NCBI GenBank assembly: GCA_009923315.1
Contig: RFTU01000015.1
Coordinates: 1 to 43,200, forward strand
DNA from: Betaproteobacteria bacterium
Lineage (GTDB): Bacteria; Pseudomonadota; Gammaproteobacteria; Burkholderiales; Burkholderiaceae_C
DNA: 43,200 bases
Direction of reading: 5' to 3'
Below are positions 1-9,776 of the stretch, one piece after another. The translations under genes and the position numbers were made by a program. Below the pieces are notes generated by a model. It ran no database searches and was not told the origin of the DNA. It saw only the letters and a list, made by a program, of their open reading frames with translations. Numbering within the stretch: the first letter of the stretch is position 1; every line of letters begins with the position of its first letter.

Positions 1-522
1 AGCCCCGGCACCGACCACACCACCCCTCAAGCCCCATCCGCACCCGCAGCGCCGGAAAGCCCCGGCACACCCGAACAGCAGCTGGCCGATCTGCAGGCGC
101 GTCATGCCGAGGTTTCAGACGCCTACCTGAGGGCCAAGGCCGAGGTGGAGAACATTCGCCGCCGCTCGGAAGAAGACGTCAGCAAGGCCCGCAAGTTTGC
201 GGTCGAGTCCTTCGCCGAAAGCCTCTTACCGGTTCGTGACAGCCTGGAAGCCGCCGTCGCCCTGCCTGCGGCCACCCCCGAACAGATGCTCGAGGGCGTG
301 CAGGCGACCCTGCGCCAACTGGCATCCGCCTTGGAACGCAACAAGGTCCTGGAGATCAACCCTCCGGCGGGCACCAAGTTCGACCCTCACCACCACCAAG
401 CCATCAGCATGGTGCCGGCTGAGCAGGAGGCCAATACGGTCGTCACAGTGCTGCAAAAGGGCTACCTGATTGCCGATCGGGTGCTGCGCCCGGCCTTGGT
501 GACCGTGGCCGCTCCCAAGTGA
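1..522 (+). CDS. grpE: GrpE nucleotide exchange factor (5' end cut by window)
   Basis: GrpE releases ADP from DnaK and so resets the Hsp70 cycle in the cytoplasm. The frame is open from base 1 to a TGA at 520-522, giving 173 residues; the true start lies upstream of the window. A low-complexity Pro/Ala/Ser-rich stretch (about residues 1-24) is followed by a charged coiled-coil helix ([19 protein letters not shown]) and the C-terminal beta domain. The family signature is clear from [16 protein letters not shown] to [21 protein letters not shown] at 145 is internal to the coiled coil and is not the start. dnaK follows 146 bases downstream, and the grpE-dnaK-dnaJ order is the usual proteobacterial heat-shock cluster. 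Identification is secure; only the N-terminus is missing. Confidence 0.95.
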   Translation, partial: SPGTDHTTPQAPSAPAAPESPGTPEQQLADLQARHAEVSDAYLRAKAEVENIRRRSEEDVSKARKFAVESFAESLLPVRDSLEAAVALPAATPEQMLEGVQATLRQLASALERNKVLEINPPAGTKFDPHHHQAISMVPAEQEANTVVTVLQKGYLIADRVLRPALVTVAAPK

Positions 523-528
523 GCGCCC

Positions 529-548
529 TGGCCGGCACGCGCCGGTCA
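529..548 (+). terminator. Hairpin just after grpE, no U-tract
   Basis: Arms TGGCCGGC and GCCGGTCA form an 8-bp stem (one G-U pair) around the loop ACGC, starting 7 bases after the grpE stop. No T-run follows, so it is not a classical intrinsic terminator. It may trim or protect the grpE 3' end before the separate dnaK promoter. Confidence 0.35.
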
Positions 549-578
549 CGGTTGCCCGGCGCGCCCACCCGTGGGGGC

Positions 579-604
579 CTTGAAACCGCCGCAATCGCCC
601 CTAA
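579..604 (+). promoter_or_regulatory. Sigma-32 (RpoH) type heat-shock promoter of dnaK
   Basis: CTTGAAA at 579-585 is a perfect match to the RpoH -35 core. After a 12-base spacer, CCCCTAA at 598-604 matches the CCCCAT-type -10 in its four C residues. It lies 65 bases before the dnaK start, so transcription would begin near 612 and leave a leader of about 55 bases. The position in front of dnaK and the near-consensus boxes make this the best-supported promoter in the window. It would let dnaK be induced independently of grpE. Confidence 0.7.
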
Positions 605-668
605 CTTCTGATCAGACACGAATTCCGGTTGCCACGCGCAACCCCCTCCCCGAATACAAGGAGCCATC

Positions 669-2636
<1,968 letters not shown>

Positions 2637-2642
2637 TGTCCT

Positions 2643-2717
2643 GGGGTGCGGCCTATGGCCGTCACCCCTCGCGCCGCGTGAGGCCCGCTGGCATGTCTGG
2701 CGGCCCACGCGGCTTTT
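2643..2717 (+). terminator. Double hairpin with TTTT between dnaK and dnaJ (attenuator-like)
   Basis: Two stems fill most of the 106-base dnaK-dnaJ gap. The first (2643-2668) pairs GGGGTGCGGCC with GGCCGTCACCCC around TAT, with one bulged base. The second pairs GCCGCGTG (2673-2680) with CACGCGGC (2706-2713), extends inward by about six more pairs with two bulges, and runs straight into TTTT at 2714-2717. This looks like a leaky intrinsic terminator that would lower dnaJ expression relative to dnaK. The dnaJ ribosome-binding site (AGGAA, 2732-2736) lies downstream of the T-run. The short U-tract suggests partial termination. Confidence 0.6.
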
Positions 2718-2742
2718 GAGTTCATAGAGCCAGGAAGCCCGG

Positions 2743-3891
2743 ATGGCCACCAAGCGCGATTACTACGAAATCCTCGATGTCCCCAAGAATGCGAGTGACG
2801 AGGACATCAAGAAGGCCTATCGCAAGTTGGCGATGAAGTACCACCCCGACCGCAACCAGGGCGACGGGGCGAAGAAGGCCGAGGAGAAATTCAAGGAGGC
2901 CAAGGAGGCCTATGAGATGCTCTCCGACCCGAAAAAGCGGGCGGCCTATGACCAATTCGGCCATGCCGGTGTGGACCCGAATATGGGAGGCGCCGGACGT
3001 GGTGGGCCAGGCGCTGAGGGCTTTGGAGGCTTTGCCGAAGCCTTCGGCGATATTTTCGGAGACATCTTCGGCGGCCAGGGCGGCCGCCGAGGCGGTGGGC
3101 AGCAGGTGTACCGAGGCTCTGACCTGTCCTACGCCACGGAAATCTCACTGGAAGAGGCTGCGGCTGGCAAGGACACGCAGATTCGCATTCCCAGCTGGGA
3201 AACCTGTGAAACCTGCAGCGGCAGCGGTGCCAAGCCGGGTACAAGCCCCAAGGCTTGCCCGGGCTGCAACGGCTCGGGCGCAGTCCATATGCGTCAGGGT
3301 TTCTTCAGCATCCAGCAAACCTGCCCCCAATGCCGCGGGGCGGGCAAGATCATCCCCGACCCCTGCACCACCTGCAGCGGCGCCGGTAAGCTGAAGAAGC
3401 AAAAAACGCTGGAGGTGCGCATCCCGGCGGGCATTGCCGAAGGGATGCGCATCCGCTCCGTGGGCAATGGGGAGCCGGGCGTCAACGGTGGGCCGCCGGG
3501 AGACCTCTACATCGAGATCCGCATCAAGGCGCACGACATCTTCGAGCGCGATGGGGACGACCTGCATTGCAGCGTGCCGGTGTCGATGACGATGGCCGCA
3601 CTGGGTGGGACGATGGAGGTGCCCACACTGGGCGGTAAGGCCGAAATCGACTTGCCTGAAGGAACGCAGCATGGAAAGACCTTCCGGCTGCGTGGCAAGG
3701 GCATCAAGGGTGTCCGGTCGGCTTACCCGGGGGACCTGTACTGCCATGTCAACGTGGAAACACCGGTCAAGCTCACCGATGCCCAGAAGAAGCTGTTGCG
3801 AGAGCTGGACGAGTCCTTCCGCAGCGGGGGGGACAAGCATTCGCCCAATGCGAAGAGCTGGACCGATCGGGTCAAGGATCTCTTCAAGTGA
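2743..3891 (+). CDS. dnaJ: DnaJ, Hsp40 co-chaperone (class I)
   Basis: DnaJ delivers unfolded substrates to DnaK and stimulates its ATPase. The 382-residue protein has the full class I layout. The J domain (1-70) has the HPD motif at residues 34-36. A Gly/Phe-rich linker follows (about 75-125). Four CxxCxGxG zinc-binding repeats have cysteines at 155/158, 172/175, 194/197 and 208/211. The C-terminal substrate-binding and dimerisation domains complete it. The start ATG has AGGAA six bases upstream. It closes the grpE-dnaK-dnaJ cluster and faces dnaB, whose end lies 59 bases away on the other strand. Confidence 0.98.
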   Translation: MATKRDYYEILDVPKNASDEDIKKAYRKLAMKYHPDRNQGDGAKKAEEKFKEAKEAYEMLSDPKKRAAYDQFGHAGVDPNMGGAGRGGPGAEGFGGFAEAFGDIFGDIFGGQGGRRGGGQQVYRGSDLSYATEISLEEAAAGKDTQIRIPSWETCETCSGSGAKPGTSPKACPGCNGSGAVHMRQGFFSIQQTCPQCRGAGKIIPDPCTTCSGAGKLKKQKTLEVRIPAGIAEGMRIRSVGNGEPGVNGGPPGDLYIEIRIKAHDIFERDGDDLHCSVPVSMTMAALGGTMEVPTLGGKAEIDLPEGTQHGKTFRLRGKGIKGVRSAYPGDLYCHVNVETPVKLTDAQKKLLRELDESFRSGGDKHSPNAKSWTDRVKDLFK

Positions 3892-3894
3892 TGG

Positions 3895-3934
3895 GGCGGC
3901 CACGGGCCCGGTCGTGCCTCACGGCCGCCGGGCC
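3895..3934. terminator. GC-rich hairpins between convergent dnaJ and dnaB
   Basis: Two mutually exclusive 7-bp stems are possible: GGCGGCC (3895-3901) with GGCCGCC (3923-3929), or GGCCCGG (3905-3911) with CCGGGCC (3928-3934). Neither has a T-run on either strand. The position between two convergent gene ends fits a transcript-end structure, but the evidence is weak. Confidence 0.3.
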
Positions 3935-3950
3935 AGGCTAGCGCCGAACC

Positions 3951-5381
3951 TCAGTAGTCAGAGCCCACACTGCCTGGGGCCAGATTGTCGAACTTGGTGT
4001 TGGCCTTGATGAAGGCGAGTTTCACCGTGCCCACCGGGCCGTTGCGCTGCTTGGCGACGATGACCTCGGCAACGCCGGGCTCCTTGCTGTTTTCCTTGTT
4101 GTAGTAGTCGTCGCGGTAGATGAACATGATGACATCTGCATCCTGTTCAATCGCCCCCGATTCACGCAGATCGCTCATCATCGGCCGCTTGTCGTTGCGC
4201 GTCTCTACACTGCGGTTGAGCTGCGATAGCGCGACCACCGGACACTGCAGCTCCTTGGCCAAGGCCTTCAGGCCGCGGGATATCTCACCCAGCTCAGTCG
4301 CCCGGTTCTCGTCGCTACCGCTACTGCCACTCATCAGTTGCAGGTAGTCCACCACGATCAAGCCCAGCTTGCCACATTGGCGCGCCTGACGGCGGGCACG
4401 GGCGCGCAGTTCAGCCGGGTTCAGGGCGGGCGTTTCATCGATGAAGATGCTGGCCTTGGACAGCTTATCCACCGCCTCGGTCAAGCGCGACCACTCATCG
4501 TTGCTGAGGTTACCGGTGCGAAGGTGCTGCTGGTCGATGCGGCCGATGGATCCCACCATGCGCAGTGCCAGTTGAGAGGCGCCCATTTCCATGGAGAACA
4601 CCACGACCGGCAGACCTTCTGAAACCGCCACATGCTCGGCGATGTTGATGGCCAAGGCGGTCTTGCCCATGCTCGGACGAGCTGCCAAGACGACGAGGTC
4701 GCCAGGCTGCAAACCGGCTGTGATGCGGTCGAAGTCATAAAACCCGGTGCGAACACCGGTCACCTCCTCTGCGCCGTTTTCTGCCAATTCGCTCACCCGA
4801 TCCATGAGCTGCACCAGCAGATCGGTCATTTGATGAAAGCCCTGCCGAGAACGCGAGCCCTCCTCCCCGATCTTGAAGATCCGGGTCTCCGACTCGTCGA
4901 GAATCGTCGAGACTTGTCGGCCCTGGGGGTTGAAGGCCTGCGTGGCGATCTCGTCGCTGGCCTCAATCAACTTGCGCAACACCGCGCGCTCGCGCACGAT
5001 CTCCGCATAGCGGCGCAGATTGGCCGCACTCGGCACGCTCTGCGCCAACGCGTTCAGGTACCCGATGCCGCCGCACTCCTGGGCCTTGCCCAAACTCTGC
5101 AAGCGCTCGTTCACGGTGATCACATCGGCCGGCTTGCTGGCCTGCACCAGTTCGGTCATCGCCTGGAAGATCACGCGGTGTTCGTAGCGGTAGAAATCGG
5201 AGGCGGTCAGCAAGTCCGCCGCGCGGTCCCACGCACTGTTGTCCAGCAGCAGGCCGCCCAGAACGCTTTGTTCGGCCTCGTAGGAATGTGGCGGGATCCG
5301 AAGCTTGGCCACATCGGCATCACCCGCAGCACCTGGCGCGGGCAGGGGGATGGCGTTGAACTCGTTGGGCGTGGCATCCAT
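3951..5381 (-). CDS. dnaB: DnaB replicative helicase
   Basis: DnaB is the hexameric 5'-to-3' helicase that unwinds DNA at the replication fork. From the ATG at 5381 it has 476 residues, close to the usual 460-475. The N-terminal domain holds PPHSYEAEQSVLGGLLLDN. The RecA-like motor has Walker A ARPSMGKTA (about 234-242), Walker B LIVVDYLQLM, and the conserved motifs SQLNRSVETR and LRESGAIEQDADVIMF. An in-frame GTG at 5405 would add eight residues. I prefer the ATG because homologues begin with a short variable tail before the PPHS motif, but neither start has a convincing ribosome-binding site. Two DnaA-box-like 9-mers lie just upstream. It follows rplI, from which it is separated by a strong terminator, so it probably has its own promoter. 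Confidence 0.96.
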   Translation of the reverse strand: MDATPNEFNAIPLPAPGAAGDADVAKLRIPPHSYEAEQSVLGGLLLDNSAWDRAADLLTASDFYRYEHRVIFQAMTELVQASKPADVITVNERLQSLGKAQECGGIGYLNALAQSVPSAANLRRYAEIVRERAVLRKLIEASDEIATQAFNPQGRQVSTILDESETRIFKIGEEGSRSRQGFHQMTDLLVQLMDRVSELAENGAEEVTGVRTGFYDFDRITAGLQPGDLVVLAARPSMGKTALAINIAEHVAVSEGLPVVVFSMEMGASQLALRMVGSIGRIDQQHLRTGNLSNDEWSRLTEAVDKLSKASIFIDETPALNPAELRARARRQARQCGKLGLIVVDYLQLMSGSSGSDENRATELGEISRGLKALAKELQCPVVALSQLNRSVETRNDKRPMMSDLRESGAIEQDADVIMFIYRDDYYNKENSKEPGVAEVIVAKQRNGPVGTVKLAFIKANTKFDNLAPGSVGSDY

Positions 5382-5414
5382 CCCTGCATCATAGGTCGGC
5401 TGCACGCCTCAGCC

Positions 5415-5435
5415 TGTGGGTAAGGCTGGGGATAA
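5415..5435 (-). promoter_or_regulatory. Tandem DnaA-box-like 9-mers upstream of dnaB
   Basis: On the minus strand TTATCCCCA (5435-5427) and TTACCCACA (5423-5415) each differ from the DnaA box TTATCCACA at one base. They share orientation and are 3 bases apart. They lie 10 bases before the GTG and 34 bases before the ATG candidate starts of dnaB. Two near-boxes so close together in the leader of a replication gene suggest DnaA control of dnaB. Binding is an inference, and single mismatches weaken affinity. Confidence 0.35.
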
Positions 5436-5480
5436 GCCTATGGCAAACGGTGGACAGCTCCGCGAAGGTCCACGCAAACG

Positions 5481-5505
5481 AAAAGGCCGGCAAAGCCGGC
5501 CTTTT
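5481..5505 (-). terminator. Intrinsic terminator of the rpsF-priB-rpsR-rplI operon
   Basis: Perfect 11-bp arms AAAAGGCCGGC (5481-5491) and GCCGGCCTTTT (5495-5505) surround the loop AAA (TTT on the minus strand). Read on the minus strand, the GC stem is followed by TTTT. It lies 49 bases after the rplI stop. Because the A and T runs are symmetric it could work in both directions. It insulates dnaB from the ribosomal-protein operon. Confidence 0.88.
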
Positions 5506-5553
5506 CTTGACGTGCGAAGCGGCAGCCGCTGCGCGGGATCGGGTCAGCGCCGA

Positions 5554-6006
5554 TCAGTCCGTCTCGCCCACCACCACGATGGTGATGTCCACCACCACAT
5601 CGGTGTGCGCGGCTACCGATACGGTGAACTCGCCCACGGTCTTGAGCGGACCGTTGGGCATGCGCACCTGGGCCTTGGCGATGTCAAACCCGGAGGCCTT
5701 GAGGGACTCGGCGATGTCATGGTTGGTGACCGAGCCGAACAGGCGACCGTCCACACCGGCCTTCTGGCTGATGCTCACGCGCAGACCGCTGAGTTTCTCA
5801 CCCACAGCCTGTGCTGCGGCCAGCTTCTCAGCGGCCAAGCGTTCGAGTTCGGCACGCTTGGCTTCGAACTCGGCGATGGCCGAGTCCGTTGCACGGCGGG
5901 CGCGCTTGGTGGGGATCAGGAAATTGCGGGCGTAGCCGTCCTTGACACGGACCACATCGCCGAGGTTGCCAAGGTTGGCCACCTTCTCAAGCAGAATGAC
6001 TTGCAT
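5554..6006 (-). CDS. rplI: 50S ribosomal protein bL9
   Basis: bL9 binds 23S rRNA near the L1 stalk and helps maintain reading frame. The 150 residues match the family length. The N-terminal RNA-binding domain starts [17 protein letters not shown], with the signature [15 protein letters not shown], followed by the long connecting helix ([19 protein letters not shown]) and the C-terminal domain. It is the last gene of rpsF-priB-rpsR-rplI, 12 bases after rpsR, and is followed by the intrinsic terminator at 5481-5505. Confidence 0.97.
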   Translation of the reverse strand: MQVILLEKVANLGNLGDVVRVKDGYARNFLIPTKRARRATDSAIAEFEAKRAELERLAAEKLAAAQAVGEKLSGLRVSISQKAGVDGRLFGSVTNHDIAESLKASGFDIAKAQVRMPNGPLKTVGEFTVSVAAHTDVVVDITIVVVGETD

Positions 6007-6018
6007 GGTGGGCTCCTA

Positions 6019-6303
6019 TCAAACCTTGTGCTGGTCGCTGTACGGCAGCAGGGCCAGGAAGCGGGCTCGCTTGATGGCCGTGGTGAGCTGACGCTGGTAG
6101 AACGCTCGCGTGCCGGTCAGGCGAGCGGGCGTGATCTTGCCGTTCTCGCCGACGAAATCGCGCAGAACATCCACATCCTTATAGTCGATCGACTCGACGC
6201 CGGCCACCGTGAAGCGGCAGAAGCGCTTGCGACGGAACAGGAGGGACTGTTGGTTGCGCTTGGGCTTGCGGTCCTTGGAAAACTTGCCGCGGGGAGGTGC
6301 CAT
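6019..6303 (-). CDS. rpsR: 30S ribosomal protein bS18
   Basis: bS18 pairs with bS6 on the platform of the small subunit. The 94-residue protein is slightly longer than the E. coli 75-residue form because of a basic N-terminal extension ([20 protein letters not shown]). The core [20 protein letters not shown] and [21 protein letters not shown] is typical of the family. It lies between priB and rplI in the standard order, with 51 bases to the end of priB. The start ATG is clear. Confidence 0.97.
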   Translation of the reverse strand: MAPPRGKFSKDRKPKRNQQSLLFRRKRFCRFTVAGVESIDYKDVDVLRDFVGENGKITPARLTGTRAFYQRQLTTAIKRARFLALLPYSDQHKV

Positions 6304-6354
6304 GATGTGCTCTCTTTCGCTGGATTCTGATTTCGGTGCAATGGTGAGGCGCTT

Positions 6355-6693
6355 TCAATCCGTGCCCGGTTCGTTCAGCCGCTTGAGCGACGTGATGTGG
6401 AACACCACACCTCGTCCGTTGCGGGCCGGCGCGAGGAACCCGTGGAACACCACCGGTTCGCTCATCGCCAGCTGCTGCGCCTTGATCGCCAGGGTGCCGA
6501 TGCAAACTGCCTTGCAGTCCATCGTCACCTTTCGCGGCGTGCCCTCTTCCTGGACCACGGACTGGTGATCAATCACCAAGTCCACGGCGGGCAAGCCCGC
6601 GGGCGTGTAGCGCAGCGCTGATCGTTCCTTGATCACTCCCGACAAGCCCAACCGGTTGGTGCCGGGCTGGGCCTCAGGAGCAGCGGACGTCAA
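6355..6693 (-). CDS. priB: PriB, primosomal replication protein N
   Basis: PriB is an OB-fold single-strand DNA-binding protein that helps PriA reload DnaB at stalled forks. The 112-residue frame aligns with PriB from TNRLGLSGVI onward and ends in VVFHITSLKRLNEPG. No ATG or GTG lies at the right place. The frame opens with TTG at 6693, about a dozen residues before the conserved TNRL, and 14 bases after the rpsF stop. Its position between rpsF and rpsR is the standard location of priB in Beta- and Gammaproteobacteria. A TTG start may keep PriB low relative to the ribosomal proteins. Product confidence is high; start confidence is moderate. Confidence 0.9.
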   Translation of the reverse strand: MTSAAPEAQPGTNRLGLSGVIKERSALRYTPAGLPAVDLVIDHQSVVQEEGTPRKVTMDCKAVCIGTLAIKAQQLAMSEPVVFHGFLAPARNGRGVVFHITSLKRLNEPGTD

Positions 6694-6707
6694 CGCCTGG
6701 GGGTTCG

Positions 6708-7073
6708 TCAGGCCGCAGCCTCCTGGGTGGAAGCCTTGCGCGCTTCTTCGCGCTCCACGGACTTCATCATCACGGAGGGCGCCGTTTCAGCCTTGTCCTT
6801 GCCCACTGTGAGGTGGCGCAGCACGGCATCGTTGAAGCGGAAACCCGTTTCGAGCTCAGCCAGCGTTTCCTTGCTGCACTCGATGTTCAAGCACAGGTAG
6901 TGCGCCTTGGCGAGCTTTTGGATTTGGTAGGCCAGCTGACGTCGGCCCCAGTCCTCCACGCGATGCACCTTGCCGCTGGCACCGGTGATCAGGGTCTTGT
7001 AGCGCTCCAGCATGGCCGGAACCTGTTCGCTTTGATCCGGGTGGATCAGCAGAACGATCTCGTAGTGACGCAT
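6708..7073 (-). CDS. rpsF: 30S ribosomal protein bS6
   Basis: bS6 binds 16S rRNA as a heterodimer with bS18. The 121 residues contain the family core [19 protein letters not shown], the RNA-contact segment [15 protein letters not shown], and [19 protein letters not shown], followed by an Ala/Glu-rich tail typical of betaproteobacterial bS6. The ATG has a perfect AAGGAG (7079-7084) five bases upstream. It is the first gene of the rpsF-priB-rpsR-rplI operon, with a likely promoter at 7154-7159. Confidence 0.97.
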   Translation of the reverse strand: MRHYEIVLLIHPDQSEQVPAMLERYKTLITGASGKVHRVEDWGRRQLAYQIQKLAKAHYLCLNIECSKETLAELETGFRFNDAVLRHLTVGKDKAETAPSVMMKSVEREEARKASTQEAAA

Positions 7074-7153
7074 GTCATCTCCTTATGGATTCCGTGGTTC
7101 GGAAGCCGCCCACGCGCGTCGATGCGGGTGCGGCAAGGTGGGAAAAGCCTTTG

Positions 7154-7159
7154 AGTATA
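7154..7159 (-). promoter_or_regulatory. Putative -10 box of the rpsF operon
   Basis: The minus strand reads CGCTATACTC here, and TATACT matches the sigma-70 -10 at five of six bases. The same GCTATACTC string occurs before rpsB (26140-26145), also ahead of a ribosomal operon. No good -35 is seen 17 bases upstream. The leader of about 75 bases can pair CCCAC (7142-7138) with GTGGG (7113-7109), with a CCG just inside the stem. This is a possible S6:S18 autoregulatory structure but is unproven. Confidence 0.4.
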
Positions 7160-7199
7160 GCGGATTTTCAGGTTTGCCGCGCCGCTGCAACGCCCTGCA

Positions 7200-7223
7200 C
7201 GCCCGGTCTACCGCATGCGGGCG
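7200..7223 (-). terminator. Weak hairpin after ppsA
   Basis: Arms CGCCCG (7200-7205) and CGGGCG (7218-7223) form a 6-bp stem with a 12-base loop, five bases after the ppsA stop. There is no T-run downstream on the minus strand, so it would be a poor terminator on its own. Confidence 0.3.
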
Positions 7224-7227
7224 ACAC

Positions 7228-9636
7228 TCACCCCAACACCTTCACCCCCGCCAGGCGCTGCCAGGTCTGCACCACCGAATCCGGGTTCAGCGAGATCGAC
7301 ACGATCCCCTCCTGCGCCAGCCAGTCGGCAAAGTCCGGGTGGTCCGAAGGCCCCTGCCCACAAATCCCGATGTACTTGCCTGTGGCGCGGCAAGCTGCGA
7401 TGGCACGCGAAATCATCGCCTTCACCGCCGGATCCCGCTCATCGAAATCCTCCGCCAGCAGCTCCAGCCCTGAATCCCGGTCCAAGCCCAGCGTCAACTG
7501 CGTCAGGTCGTTCGAGCCGATCGACATGCCATCGAAGTGCTCCAGGAACTGGTCAGCCAGGATCGCATTGCTGGGCACCTCGCACATCATGATCAACCGC
7601 AGGCCATCTACCCCGCGCTTCAAGCCACGCTCGGCCAACATCTGTGTCACGCGCGCAGCCTGCTTCACCGTGCGCACAAACGGCACCATGATCTCGACAT
7701 TGCTCAAGCCCATCTCGTGTCTGACTCGACGCAGCGCTTCGCACTCCATCGCAAAGGCATCGCTGAACTCGCCACTGATGTAGCGGCTTGCCCCCCGGAA
7801 GCCCAGCATGGGATTCTCCTCATCGGGCTCGTAGCGGCTTCCTCCGATCAACTTGCGGTACTCGTTGCTCTTGAAGTCCGACAGCCGCACGATCACGGGC
7901 TTGGGCCAGAAGGCCGCGGCGATCGTGGCGATGCCTTCGGCCAGCTTGTCCACATAGAAGGCCTTGGGGCTGGCGTGTCCACGGGCAACGGACTCCACCG
8001 CCAGCTTCAAGTCGGCATCGATGTTCGGATAGTCCAGGATGGCCTTCGGGTGCACGCCGATGTTGTTGTTGATGATGAACTCCAGCCGGGCCAGGCCCAC
8101 CCCCGAGTTCGGCACCTGCGCGAAGTCGAAGGCCAACTGAGGGTTGCCCACATTCATCATGATCTTGACCGGACAGTAAGGCATCTCTCCACGCTTGACT
8201 TCGCTGACCTCGGTCTCCAGAAGACCGTCGTAGATCACGCCCGTGTCGCCCTCGGCGCAGACCACCGTGACCAGGTTGCCATCGTTCAACTTGTCAGTCG
8301 CGTCACCACACCCCACGACCGCCGGGATCCCCAGCTCACGGGCGATGATGGCTGCATGGCAGGTTCTCCCCCCACGGTTGGTGACGATGGCGCTGGCGCG
8401 CTTCATCACCGGCTCCCAGTTGGGATCGGTCATGTCGGTCACCAGCACATCGCCCGGCTGCACCCGGTCCATCTCGGCTGTCGAGCTCACCAGCCGCACC
8501 GGCCCGGCGCCGATCTTCTGGCCGATCGCGCGTCCTTCGGCCAGAGGCTTGCTACGGCCCTTCAACTTGTAGCGATGCTCCACCTGTCCGGCGGCCTGGC
8601 TCTTGACCGTCTCGGGCCGCGCCTGCAACACGTACAACTGGCCGTCCTGCCCGTCCTTGCCCCACTCGATATCCATCGCTCGGCCATAGTGCTGCTCGAT
8701 GGTCAGCGCGTACTGGGCCAGTTCGGTGATGTCCGCATCGGTGAGCGAATAGCGGTGGCGCAGGTCTGAAGGCGTCTCCTCTGTCTTGACCAGCTTGCCC
8801 GAGCCCTGGCGTTCTTCTTCCGAAGCGAAGGTCATGCGGATGAGCTTGCTGCCCAGGTTGCGGCGGATCACCGCCTTCTTGCGCGCGCGCAACGCCGGCT
8901 TGTGCACGTAGAACTCATCAGGGTTCACGGCGCCCTGCACCACCGTCTCGCCCAGGCCATAGCTGCTGGTGATGAACACCACGTCCTGGAAGCCGCTTTC
9001 GGTGTCGATGGTGAACATCACACCAGCAGCGCCAAGGTCCGAGCGCACCATGCGCTGCACGCCAGCCGACAAGGCGACATCGGCGTGGGCAAACCCCTTG
9101 TGAACGCGGTAGCTGATCGCACGGTCGTTGTACAGCGAGGCAAAAACCTCCTTGGTCTTGCGCAGGATGTCGTCGATGCCCACCACATTCAGGAAGGTTT
9201 CTTGCTGACCGGCAAAAGACGCGTCAGGCAGGTCTTCAGCCGTGGCCGAGGAACGCACCGCAAACGATGCCTCTGGAGACTGGGCACTGAGCCGCAGGAA
9301 CTCCTGGCGAATGGCCGCTTCTAGGTCTGGGGGGAATGGCGTGTCCTCAACCCAGCGGCGAATGTCGGCGCCCGCCTCGGCCAATGCCTTGACGTCGTCC
9401 GTGTTCAGCGCTGCCAAACGCTGCGCGATGCGGTCGGCCAGCCCCTCATGCGCGAGGAAGCGCCTGAAGGCATGCGCCGTCGTGGCAAAGCCTCCCGGCA
9501 CCCGAACGCCGGAGGATGCGAGTTGGCTGATCATTTCCCCGAGGGAAGCGTTCTTGCCGCCGACCGATTCGACATCGGTCATGCGCAACTGCTCGAACGG
9601 CACCACCAGGGCCCCTTCCAATGCGGGATTGGACAT
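7228..9636 (-). CDS. ppsA: Phosphoenolpyruvate synthase
   Basis: PpsA converts pyruvate and ATP to phosphoenolpyruvate, AMP and phosphate, the entry to gluconeogenesis from C3 compounds. The 802 residues match the family. The N-terminal ATP-grasp domain has [13 protein letters not shown] (about 24-36) and [21 protein letters not shown] (from about 125). The swivelling domain carries the phospho-histidine His427 in [15 protein letters not shown], with Thr425 as the expected regulatory phosphosite. The C-terminal PEP/pyruvate domain has [32 protein letters not shown] and the catalytic Cys759 in [11 protein letters not shown]. The start has GGAGAG upstream. Its regulator gene ppsR diverges from it across 140 bases. 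Confidence 0.97.
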   Translation of the reverse strand: MSNPALEGALVVPFEQLRMTDVESVGGKNASLGEMISQLASSGVRVPGGFATTAHAFRRFLAHEGLADRIAQRLAALNTDDVKALAEAGADIRRWVEDTPFPPDLEAAIRQEFLRLSAQSPEASFAVRSSATAEDLPDASFAGQQETFLNVVGIDDILRKTKEVFASLYNDRAISYRVHKGFAHADVALSAGVQRMVRSDLGAAGVMFTIDTESGFQDVVFITSSYGLGETVVQGAVNPDEFYVHKPALRARKKAVIRRNLGSKLIRMTFASEEERQGSGKLVKTEETPSDLRHRYSLTDADITELAQYALTIEQHYGRAMDIEWGKDGQDGQLYVLQARPETVKSQAAGQVEHRYKLKGRSKPLAEGRAIGQKIGAGPVRLVSSTAEMDRVQPGDVLVTDMTDPNWEPVMKRASAIVTNRGGRTCHAAIIARELGIPAVVGCGDATDKLNDGNLVTVVCAEGDTGVIYDGLLETEVSEVKRGEMPYCPVKIMMNVGNPQLAFDFAQVPNSGVGLARLEFIINNNIGVHPKAILDYPNIDADLKLAVESVARGHASPKAFYVDKLAEGIATIAAAFWPKPVIVRLSDFKSNEYRKLIGGSRYEPDEENPMLGFRGASRYISGEFSDAFAMECEALRRVRHEMGLSNVEIMVPFVRTVKQAARVTQMLAERGLKRGVDGLRLIMMCEVPSNAILADQFLEHFDGMSIGSNDLTQLTLGLDRDSGLELLAEDFDERDPAVKAMISRAIAACRATGKYIGICGQGPSDHPDFADWLAQEGIVSISLNPDSVVQTWQRLAGVKVLG

Positions 9637-9776
9637 GAAGGCTCTCCAAGGCTTGAAAAATTTTGTGGGCGCCAGGCGCCTTGGCGACAGATTTTAGGGA
9701 GGATTGCCTATCATCAGCTTTCAAATTCAGGCGCTCCGCCTTGTCCAAATTCACAGGCCTGCACCCGCCACGCCCC
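9637..9776. promoter_or_regulatory. Divergent ppsA/ppsR intergenic region
   Basis: These 140 bases must hold both outward promoters. It contains the tandem palindrome GGCGCC-A-GGCGCC (9668-9680) and, on the minus strand, a TAAAAT hexamer near 9690 that could be a ppsA -10 but has no well-spaced -35. GGAGAG before ppsA is a clear ribosome-binding site. I cannot assign either promoter firmly. Confidence 0.3.

Noticed and set aside
9668-9680. Tandem GGCGCC palindromes between ppsA and ppsR as an operator
   Set aside because: Six-base GC palindromes are common in DNA of this composition, and nothing else supports a regulator site.
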